The position numbers were made by a program, and so were the translations under genes. Below the pieces are notes generated by a model, which was given only the letters and a program-made list of their open reading frames with translations, had not been told where the DNA came from and searched no databases. A DNA stretch of 6,800 nucleotides from Clostridia bacterium (GTDB taxonomy: Bacteria; Bacillota; Clostridia; UMGS1883): positions 1 through 6,800 of the forward strand of contig JAFUJG010000077.1 of assembly GCA_017468215.1 (NCBI GenBank). The letters run 5' to 3'. This document shows, one piece after another, positions 1 to 4,959 of the stretch. Numbering within the stretch: position 1 is the first letter of the stretch; every line of letters starts with the position of its first letter.

Positions 1-323
1 TATGTGAACAAGGGGTGCTCATCCTCGCCGTTAACATCCACCTTTGCAAAGCGGGGGAAGGTGGTATTGTAGTTAAGGGTGCAGAAGGCTGTGATTTCAT
101 CATCTGTACCGAGTGCCTGGTTGCCGAACTGATTGCAGGGGAAGTCTAAAACCTCGAAGCCCTGTGGGTGGTATTTGTCGTAAAGGCTTTGCAAGCCCTC
201 ATACTGAGGCGTGAAGCCACAGCCTGTAGCGGTGTTTACCACAAGCAGTACCTTGCCCTTGTAGTCAGAAAGCTTAACCGTGTTTGCTTTTGTGTCCTTT
301 GCTGTAAAATTGTATATACTCAT
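1..323 (-). CDS. gpx: Glutathione peroxidase, Cys-type, 3' end cut by window edge
   Basis: The minus strand reads 107 intact codons from ATG at 323 to the window edge, opening MSIYNFTAKD and continuing with the Gpx hallmarks LSDYKGKVLLVVNTA, GCGFTPQYEGL, FPCNQFGNQ and FCTLNY. This family reduces hydroperoxides in the cytoplasm. The peroxidatic residue is Cys35 (TGT codon, not selenocysteine) and Gln69 is the conserved active-site glutamine. Cys63 and Cys81 keep the 28 and 18 residue spacings of the thioredoxin-dependent, PHGPx-like enzymes, where the third cysteine resolves the sulfenic acid. Despite the family name, the reductant is therefore probably thioredoxin rather than glutathione, which suits the trxB gene upstream. 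The C-terminal third, with the expected WNF tryptophan motif, lies outside the window. The start is fixed by GGAGG at 329-333, five bases before the ATG. The gene has its own promoter and a terminator separates it from trxB. Confidence 0.93.
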   Translation of the reverse strand, partial: MSIYNFTAKDTKANTVKLSDYKGKVLLVVNTATGCGFTPQYEGLQSLYDKYHPQGFEVLDFPCNQFGNQALGTDDEITAFCTLNYNTTFPRFAKVDVNGEDEHPLFT

Positions 324-338
324 AACAACCTCCGATTG

Positions 339-372
339 CCTAAAATTAAATTGTGCACAATTTAATTTTAGG
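339..372. promoter_or_regulatory. Perfect 34-bp palindrome, OhrR/MarR-like operator of gpx
   Basis: Positions 339-355 and 356-372 are exact reverse complements, centred on GTGCAC, giving a 34-bp palindrome with no loop. Its core ATTGTGCACAAT fits the ATTGTnnACAAT shape bound by OhrR/MgrA-type MarR repressors. The central 30 bases agree at about 25 positions with the Bacillus subtilis ohrA operator as I remember it. The site covers the gpx -10 box (365-370) and the predicted start of transcription, so a bound repressor would block the polymerase. Control of a peroxidase by a peroxide-sensing repressor is a sensible fit. Assignment to OhrR is inference, and no regulator gene is in the window. 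Confidence 0.72.
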
Positions 373-393
373 GCAAATTTATATTGATGTCAA
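365..393 (-). promoter_or_regulatory. gpx promoter, sigma-A type
   Basis: On the minus strand TTGACA (388-393) is followed by a 17-bp spacer and TAAAAT (365-370), a near-perfect housekeeping promoter. It predicts a transcript start near 358 and a leader of about 35 bases that contains half of the palindrome and the GGAGG site. The -10 box lies inside the palindromic operator. Confidence 0.85.
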
Positions 394-425
394 TGGTATT
401 TTGCGTAATTAAGGGAAAAATATGC

Positions 426-459
426 AAAAAAATAACCCCCAAAGGTTATTCCTTTGGGG
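426..459 (-). terminator. Rho-independent terminator after trxB
   Basis: A 9-bp perfect stem (437-445 with 451-459, CCCCAAAGG arm) closes a 5-base loop. On the minus strand it is followed by a U-rich run (complement of 426-433). It begins five bases past the trxB stop codon and separates trxB from the gpx promoter. Confidence 0.92.
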
Positions 460-464
460 ATACT

Positions 465-1370
465 TTATAAAGCTTTAATATAATCAACTGCAGCTAATGC
501 GGCTATTGCACCGTCACTTACTGCTGTTGCAACCTGGCGGATGCGTTTGCTGCGGCAGTCGCCTGCAACAAAAATGCCGCCTACGTTGGTTGTGCAGTCC
601 TCGCCTGAGTCGGCGTAGCCGTAGGAGTTAACGTTTATAAGTGTGTTAAAATTTTCAAGCTGAGGGATAAGACCTATTGCTGTAAACATACCGTCGATAG
701 CTATTTCCTCGTATTTTTCGCCATGCTTAATGCGGATACCTGTAAGATGGTCATCGCCCAAGAGAGCGTCCACAACGGCGTTTGTGATGGGGGTTATGTT
801 AGGTATTGCTTTAATCTCGGAGATGAGCTTTTCCTCGCCTGTGAAGTAGTCAAGATTTTGCACAAGGTAAACCCTGCTGCAGCTTTCGGACAAAAGGATT
901 GATTCCTGCAACGCACTGTTACCGCCGCCGATAACCGCAACCTCCTTACACTGGTAAAAGGCACCGTCACACACTGCACAGAAGGAGATGCCATTTCCGA
1001 TAAAGTCTTCCTCACGGGGGAGGCCTAAAAGGCGGTGGCGTGTGCCTGCGGCAATGATAACAGCCTTGGCAAAATAGTCACCATCGTCTGTTGTAACGGT
1101 TTTAACCTCGCCGTCGGTGATGGAAAATGCCTCCAAGCATTCAATCTCAGCACCTAAATCCATTGCCTGCTCCATAAGCTTTTCGGCGAATTCGTTACCC
1201 GAAACAGAGACGAAGCCGGGGATATTTTCAACCTTGGGAGAGGAAGTTATCTGCCCGCCGAAGGTGCCTTTTTCCATAACAAGCACTGTTTTATTTGCAC
1301 GGAGCGCATAAACTGCGGCAGTTAAACCTGCAGGACCGCCGCCGATGATGATAATGTCGTATATGTTCAT
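465..1370 (-). CDS. trxB: Thioredoxin reductase-like flavoprotein without HRRxxxR NADPH motif
   Basis: The 301-residue protein has the length and layout of low-molecular-weight thioredoxin reductase, a cytoplasmic FAD enzyme that passes electrons to a redoxin disulfide. The N-terminal FAD motif is GGGPAG (10-15), the redox-active CAVC is at 131-134, the second dinucleotide fold has GGGNSA (148-153), and the C-terminal FAD motif GGIFVAGDC (264-272) is followed by RQV. The HRRxxxR motif that grips the 2'-phosphate of NADPH, expected right after the second beta strand of that fold, is absent: residues 168-176 read YLVQNLDYF. The enzyme may therefore use NADH, or a ferredoxin-type donor as described for pyridine-nucleotide-independent clostridial relatives. 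The start follows AAAGGG at 1378-1383 with a 7-base spacing. The gene lies just downstream of nrdD on the same strand but behind a terminator, and no strong promoter of its own was seen. Likely partners are the redoxin domain of NrdD, a separate thioredoxin, and indirectly Gpx. Confidence 0.9.
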   Translation of the reverse strand: MNIYDIIIIGGGPAGLTAAVYALRANKTVLVMEKGTFGGQITSSPKVENIPGFVSVSGNEFAEKLMEQAMDLGAEIECLEAFSITDGEVKTVTTDDGDYFAKAVIIAAGTRHRLLGLPREEDFIGNGISFCAVCDGAFYQCKEVAVIGGGNSALQESILLSESCSRVYLVQNLDYFTGEEKLISEIKAIPNITPITNAVVDALLGDDHLTGIRIKHGEKYEEIAIDGMFTAIGLIPQLENFNTLINVNSYGYADSGEDCTTNVGGIFVAGDCRSKRIRQVATAVSDGAIAALAAVDYIKAL

Positions 1371-1383
1371 TTTTTTACCCTTT

Positions 1384-1423
1384 CTAAAGAAAAAGACCGG
1401 TCGGGACAGCCCGTCCGGTCTTT
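1384..1423 (-). terminator. Rho-independent terminator after nrdD, abutting the trxB ribosome site
   Basis: Arms 1392-1400 and 1415-1423 form a 9-bp GC-rich stem (AAAGACCGG). An inner 4-bp stem (1402-1405 with 1410-1413) extends it past one T-T mismatch to a tetraloop. On the minus strand the hairpin runs into UUUUUCUUU. It starts six bases after the nrdD stop, and its U tract ends directly at the trxB Shine-Dalgarno sequence. The whole 59-bp gap between the two genes is used by it. Confidence 0.88.
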
Positions 1424-1429
1424 GTGGTT

Positions 1430-3796
1430 TTAAGCTTTTAAAAACTTTTTAATGTCGGACACGCCTGCGTACTTTTGAGCAATGCCGCCCTGTACAACTA
1501 CAAGTGTGGGTGCCTGCTTGATTTCCAGAGCTGTTGCTAAGTCTTTGTTTTCGTCAGCTAAAAGCTTTGTGTAAAGGATGCCTGCCTTGTCAAGAAGCGC
1601 ACATGCCATTTTACAGTTGGGGCAGGTTGCTGTTGTGAAAACATAGTAGCCGTCAGCCATGTCAACTGCTTTGTCTGATGCGGGTGCCGCACAGTCACAT
1701 GCTGTATCCTTTGCCTTAAGTCGGCTTGTAGCGATATCGTACACTTTTCTTTCTTTATATTCCTGGGTTTTACCGTCGTTCCAGTTCTGTACGGGACGGT
1801 AGTAGCCTGTGATACGGCTGTAAACCTCGGTTACGCCGCCGCAGTGGGGGCATGAGAACTGTTCGCCTGCAAGGTAGCCGTGGTCCTTACAGATGGAATA
1901 TGTGGGCGAAAGTGTGTAGTAGGGAAGACGATAGTTTTCGGCAATCTTTTTAACCAAGTTTGCCGCCGCACTCCAATCGGGAAGCTTTTCGCCCAAGAAT
2001 GCATGGAATACTGTACCCGATGTGTAAAGGGTCTGTAATTCGTCCTGTACGTCAAGAGCTGTGAAAATGTCTTCTGTATAACCAACAGGAAGGTGAGAGG
2101 AGTTTGTATAGTAGGGTGTGCCGTCCTTTTCACCTGCTGTGATAATGTCGGGATAATGCTTTAAGTCGTGCTTTGCAAGACGATATGCTGTAGATTCAGC
2201 AGGAGTTGCCTCTAAGTTGTACAAATCGCCGTATTCAACCTGGTAGTCGGAAAGGCGTTCACGCATATGGTTAAGAACATCCTTTGCAAACTGCTGTGTC
2301 TTTTCCTGTGTTAAATCGGCACGGAGCCACTTTGCGTTAAGACCTGCTTCGTTCATACCAACAAGACCGATTGTGGAGAAGTGGTTGTTAAAGGTGCCCA
2401 GATAACGCTTTGTGTAGGGGTAAAGACCACTATCCAGAAGCTTGCTGATAACTGTTCTCTTAACCTTTAAGCTGCGTGCAGCAATATCCATCATGTGGTC
2501 AAGGCGTTCATAAAAGTCCTTCTCGTCCTTTGCAAGGTACGCAATGCGGGGAATGTTGATTGTTACAACGCCTACACTACCTGTAGATTCACCGCTGCCG
2601 AAGTAACCGCCCGACTTTTTGCGGAGTTCACGCAAGTCAAGACGCAAGCGGCAGCACATGCTTCGTACATCGCTTGGCTCCATGTCGGAGTTGATGTAGT
2701 TGGAGAAGTAGGGTGTGCCGTACTTACTTGTCATTTCAAACAGAAGACGGTTGTTTTCTGTGTCGGACCAGTCGAAGTCCTTAGTGATGGAATATGTAGG
2801 AATGGGATACTGGAAGCCACGACCGTTGGCATCGCCATCAATCATGATTTCGATAAATGCCTTGTTGACCATATCCATTTCCTTCTGGCAGTCTTTATAC
2901 TTGAAGTTGACCTCTTTGCCGCCGATGATACAGTTTAATTCTGCAAGGTCATTGGGTACAACCCAGTCAAGAGTGATGTTTGTGAAGGGTGACTGTGTAC
3001 CCCATCTGGAGGGTGTGTTAACGCCGTAGATGAAGGATTCGATACACTTTTTAACCTGTTCATAGGAGAGGTTGTCTACCTTTACGAAGGGGGCAAGGTA
3101 GGTATCGAAGGAGGAGAACGCCTGAGCACCTGCCCATTCGTTCTGCATAATACCAAGGAAGTTAACCATCTGGTTGCAAAGTGTTGCAAGATGGCTTGCA
3201 GGGGAAGATGTAATCTTACCTGCTACACCGCCCAAGCCCTCCTGAATAAGCTGCTTTAAAGACCAGCCTGCACAGTAGCCTGTGAGCATGGACAAATCGT
3301 GGATGTGGATATCCGCATTGCGGTGAGCATTGCTGATTTCGTCATCGTAAATTTCGCTGAGCCAGTAGTTTGCAGAAATTGCACCTGAGTTGGAAAGGAT
3401 AAGACCGCCTACAGAATATGTAACTGTGGAGTTTTCCTTAACACGCCAGTCATTAATCTGGAGATAGTTGTCAACGATTGCCTTGTAGTCAACCATTGTT
3501 GCGTTAAGGTTACGGATTTTTTCACGCTGCCTACGGTAGATGATGTATGCCTTTGCAACGTCATCATAGTCAGCCTTGATAAGAACGGATTCAACGCTGT
3601 CCTGAATGTCTTCCACGCCGATGTTGCCGTCCTTGATTTTGGGCTCGAACTCGGCTGTAACCTTTAATGCCAAAAAGTCGATAATGTCAGGATTGTACTG
3701 ACGGTTGCAGGCGTCAAATGCCTGCGTAATAGCCTGCGAGATTTTGGAAAGGTCGAAGGAGACCATTTTCCCGTCTCTTTTTAATACGTTATACAT
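1430..3796 (-). CDS. nrdD: Anaerobic class III ribonucleotide reductase with fused C-terminal redoxin domain
   Basis: This 788-residue cytoplasmic enzyme reduces ribonucleotides to deoxyribonucleotides without oxygen, using a glycyl radical. Domains in order: an ATP-cone allosteric domain at about 1-95 (VLKRDGKMVSFD to KAYIIYRRQRE); the ten-stranded barrel, with Cys175 (LTGYCAGW) as the probable upper-face cysteine and Cys381-Cys382 (MCCRL) at the thiyl loop; a metal knuckle C636-x2-H639-x9-C649-x2-C652; and the radical loop RITGY with Gly664. The position aligned by eye with the formate-binding Asn of E. coli/T4-type enzymes is Ser407 (GSVGVVTIN), pointing to the NrdD2-like, redoxin-reduced class. 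Unusually, the protein continues through a linker holding Cys700-Asp-Cys702 into a 72-residue thioredoxin/glutaredoxin-like domain (about 717-788) with CPNC (725-728) and a likely cis-proline at 763 (QAPTLVVV). The reading frame is unbroken. The start follows AGGGAG with nine bases between. Its promoter carries two NrdR-like boxes, nrdG lies upstream and trxB downstream. Confidence 0.95.
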   Translation of the reverse strand: MYNVLKRDGKMVSFDLSKISQAITQAFDACNRQYNPDIIDFLALKVTAEFEPKIKDGNIGVEDIQDSVESVLIKADYDDVAKAYIIYRRQREKIRNLNATMVDYKAIVDNYLQINDWRVKENSTVTYSVGGLILSNSGAISANYWLSEIYDDEISNAHRNADIHIHDLSMLTGYCAGWSLKQLIQEGLGGVAGKITSSPASHLATLCNQMVNFLGIMQNEWAGAQAFSSFDTYLAPFVKVDNLSYEQVKKCIESFIYGVNTPSRWGTQSPFTNITLDWVVPNDLAELNCIIGGKEVNFKYKDCQKEMDMVNKAFIEIMIDGDANGRGFQYPIPTYSITKDFDWSDTENNRLLFEMTSKYGTPYFSNYINSDMEPSDVRSMCCRLRLDLRELRKKSGGYFGSGESTGSVGVVTINIPRIAYLAKDEKDFYERLDHMMDIAARSLKVKRTVISKLLDSGLYPYTKRYLGTFNNHFSTIGLVGMNEAGLNAKWLRADLTQEKTQQFAKDVLNHMRERLSDYQVEYGDLYNLEATPAESTAYRLAKHDLKHYPDIITAGEKDGTPYYTNSSHLPVGYTEDIFTALDVQDELQTLYTSGTVFHAFLGEKLPDWSAAANLVKKIAENYRLPYYTLSPTYSICKDHGYLAGEQFSCPHCGGVTEVYSRITGYYRPVQNWNDGKTQEYKERKVYDIATSRLKAKDTACDCAAPASDKAVDMADGYYVFTTATCPNCKMACALLDKAGILYTKLLADENKDLATALEIKQAPTLVVVQGGIAQKYAGVSDIKKFLKA

Positions 3797-3831
3797 AAAT
3801 TCATTCTCCCTCTATTTGTGAAATCAACAAT

Positions 3832-3860
3832 ATTCTACACGATATTTTGTATTCTGTCAA
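3832..3860 (-). promoter_or_regulatory. nrdD promoter, sigma-A type
   Basis: On the minus strand TTGACA (3855-3860), a 17-bp spacer and TAGAAT (3832-3837) make a near-consensus promoter in the 92-bp gap between nrdG and nrdD. The predicted start lies near 3825, giving a leader of about 30 bases. No terminator is visible in the gap, so transcripts from the nrdG promoter could also reach nrdD. Confidence 0.85.
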
Positions 3861-3884
3861 TACGAAAAACACAAGATATTGTTA
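3837..3884. promoter_or_regulatory. Tandem NrdR-like boxes over the nrdD promoter
   Basis: Two 16-bp sites, 3837-3852 (ACACGATATTTTGTAT) and 3869-3884 (ACACAAGATATTGTTA), each match the NrdR consensus acaCwAtATaTwGtgt at about 13 of 16 positions by eye. They lie exactly 32 bp apart start to start, with a 16-bp gap, which is the helically phased pair arrangement NrdR uses. One box fills most of the -10/-35 spacer and the other lies just upstream of the -35. NrdR is the nucleotide-sensing repressor of ribonucleotide reductase genes, so repression of nrdD at high dATP is the expected effect. The nrdR gene is not in the window. Confidence 0.75.
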
Positions 3885-3888
3885 TTTT

Positions 3889-4572
3889 TTAGCGGATTTT
3901 AGTGTTAGGTACAATATTTTGGGCTAATTTGGCCATTTTTTCGATTTTCCCTTGGGGCACGCTTGAGAGGTTGCCCTCTAAAATATCGCCCGAATCCACA
4001 AAGTTCTGGATAAAGTACTTGTCGGCACCCTTTATACGTTCGGCGATTTTTAAAATATCCTCCTCGGTATGGGTTTGTGCGGTGACGGTGGTACGGAACT
4101 CAAAAGCCACCTTTTTGGTGAGCAAAAAGTCGATGCTTTGTTCAATAGGTTGTAGATTTAAAGTTTCACAGCCTGCTGTAAGGGGGTATTTTTCAAAGGA
4201 ATTTTTAACATCCATAGCCACGTAGTCAACCAATCCCTCCTCCACAAGAGCTATAAGCCGATTGGGGAAGGAGCCGTTTGTGTCGAGCTTTACTTTGTAG
4301 CCCAATGCCTTTACCTTTGCAATAAATGCGGGAAGCTCACTGTGCAGCAGCGGCTCGCCGCCTGTGATGCACACACCCTCTAAAATGCCCTGACGCTTTT
4401 TTAAAAAGGCAAGGATTTCCTCCTCACTATAGGCAGGCGTGTCGGTCAGATTTACAAGGGAGGCGTTATGGCAAAAGGGGCAGCGGAAGTTACAGCCCTT
4501 TGTAAATAACGTGCAGGCAACGGTGCCGGGAAAGTCTAAAAGAGTTAATTTCTGAAAGCCTGAAAATGTCAT
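3889..4572 (-). CDS. nrdG: Anaerobic ribonucleotide reductase activating protein (radical SAM)
   Basis: The 227-residue protein opens with the NrdG2-type signature (GFQKLTLLDFPG, then FTKGCNFRCPFCHN). Cys27-x3-Cys31-x2-Cys34 bind the radical-SAM 4Fe-4S cluster and GGEP (71-74) contacts S-adenosylmethionine; LDTNG follows in the next strand. The enzyme cleaves SAM to abstract hydrogen from the glycyl-loop glycine of NrdD (Gly664 here). It is longer than the roughly 154-residue E. coli NrdG and fits the longer NrdG2/YjjW-like family. No extra ferredoxin-type cluster motif is visible, which argues against a general glycyl-radical activase. The start is set by AGGAGG (complement of 4580-4585), seven bases before the ATG. 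It is the first gene of the minus-strand series, with its own promoter (4740-4768) and a leader of about 160 bases. nrdD follows 92 bp downstream. Confidence 0.92.
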   Translation of the reverse strand: MTFSGFQKLTLLDFPGTVACTLFTKGCNFRCPFCHNASLVNLTDTPAYSEEEILAFLKKRQGILEGVCITGGEPLLHSELPAFIAKVKALGYKVKLDTNGSFPNRLIALVEEGLVDYVAMDVKNSFEKYPLTAGCETLNLQPIEQSIDFLLTKKVAFEFRTTVTAQTHTEEDILKIAERIKGADKYFIQNFVDSGDILEGNLSSVPQGKIEKMAKLAQNIVPNTKIR

Positions 4573-4617
4573 GGTGATACCTCCTCATTTCCTATAAGGT
4601 AAAAAATTTTGATTTTA

Positions 4618-4735
4618 TTGCCGTGCGAGAATTTCCTCGTAAAACTCGGAAAACGCACATGGCGTAACAACGTGTTTTCTCCTCTATTTACCTAAGTTAC
4701 AACTATCGCCAAAGAGTGTCGGAGACACTTTGTTC
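4618..4735 (-). repeat. Probable dispersed intergenic repeat forming the nrdG 5' leader
   Basis: This non-coding stretch lies between the nrdG promoter and its start. Read on the minus strand, positions 4674-4618 give the ghost peptide HVVTPCAFSEFYEEILARQ followed by a stop; a frame just upstream gives SCNLGK then a stop. I recall these strings as recurring translation debris of an intergenic element in many gut Clostridia, so I call a dispersed repeat, from memory and not from a search. Structure: a long imperfect hairpin at 4620-4663 (GCC/GGC, GTGCG/CGCAC and TTTCC/GGAAA segments) and a short hairpin at 4713-4731 (GTGTC/GACAC, 3-base loop) near the 5' end of the transcript. The outer limits are approximate. 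It could instead be a regulatory leader, but no known riboswitch core was recognised. Confidence 0.55.
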
Positions 4736-4739
4736 TACT

Positions 4740-4768
4740 ATTTTATAATAAGAAGAAAGCAATGTCAA
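4740..4768 (-). promoter_or_regulatory. nrdG promoter, sigma-A type
   Basis: On the minus strand TTGACA (4763-4768), a 17-bp spacer and TAAAAT (4740-4745) have the same boxes and spacing as the gpx promoter. The predicted start near 4733 gives a leader of about 160 bases. No convincing NrdR box pair accompanies it, unlike nrdD. Confidence 0.8.
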
Positions 4769-4804
4769 ACGAAAGGGGAAAATGTTAATAATAAGTGTTT
4801 TTTC

Positions 4805-4833
4805 TTGACAATAAAAGTATACTTTGCTACAAT
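4805..4833 (+). promoter_or_regulatory. Promoter of the ABC transporter operon
   Basis: TTGACA (4805-4810), a 17-bp spacer and TACAAT (4828-4833) form a near-perfect housekeeping promoter. The predicted start near 4840 gives a leader of about 120 bases. Its -35 box lies only about 36 bp from the -35 of the divergent nrdG promoter. Confidence 0.87.
4814..4825. promoter_or_regulatory. 12-bp perfect palindrome between -35 and -10 boxes
   Basis: AAAGTATACTTT is an exact palindrome centred in the 17-bp promoter spacer of the transporter operon. That is a classic repressor operator position, but the site is short and AT-rich, and the cognate regulator is unknown. Confidence 0.4.
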
Positions 4834-4837
4834 AATT

Positions 4838-4889
4838 ATAAGTTTTTTTGAATAAATATAAACCATGTCAGATTAGTTTTTTTGATTAA
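4838..4889 (+). repeat. Short direct repeat in the transporter leader
   Basis: ATAAGTTTTTTTGAATAA (4838-4855) recurs as ATTAGTTTTTTTGATTAA (4872-4889), 16 of 18 bases identical and 34 bp apart start to start. The first copy straddles the predicted transcription start. In this AT-rich leader chance similarity is possible. The rest of the leader to 4959 shows only a weak 4-bp hairpin (ACGG/CCGT near 4909-4924) and no riboswitch I recognise. Confidence 0.35.
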
Positions 4890-4959
4890 GCTGCAAATAT
4901 GTGATTTGTACGGTGGAAATCCGTGTGAATAAATATTTTTTATAAAAGGGGACTTTAAA

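Noticed and set aside
213..227. Possible selenocysteine at the Gpx active site.
   Set aside because: The codon at residue 35 is TGT, an ordinary cysteine, and the frame contains no internal TGA.
168..365. A 65-codon plus-strand frame overlapping the gpx gene and its promoter.
   Set aside because: It is antisense to conserved Gpx codons and its 3' end is the palindromic operator, so it is not a plausible gene.
2495..3029. Open frames of 100-147 codons on the plus strand inside nrdD.
   Set aside because: They are antisense shadows of a strongly conserved gene, with no ribosome site, promoter or recognisable protein family.
4770..4800. A possible NrdR box upstream of nrdG (ACACTTATTATTAACA on the minus strand).
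   Set aside because: The central half does not match the consensus and no phased partner is present.
4908..4930. GGTGGAAATCC in the transporter leader resembles the core of a cobalamin riboswitch.
   Set aside because: Only this fragment fits. The other conserved blocks (such as the GCGGTCCC-like part) and the necessary length are missing, so it is not called a riboswitch.
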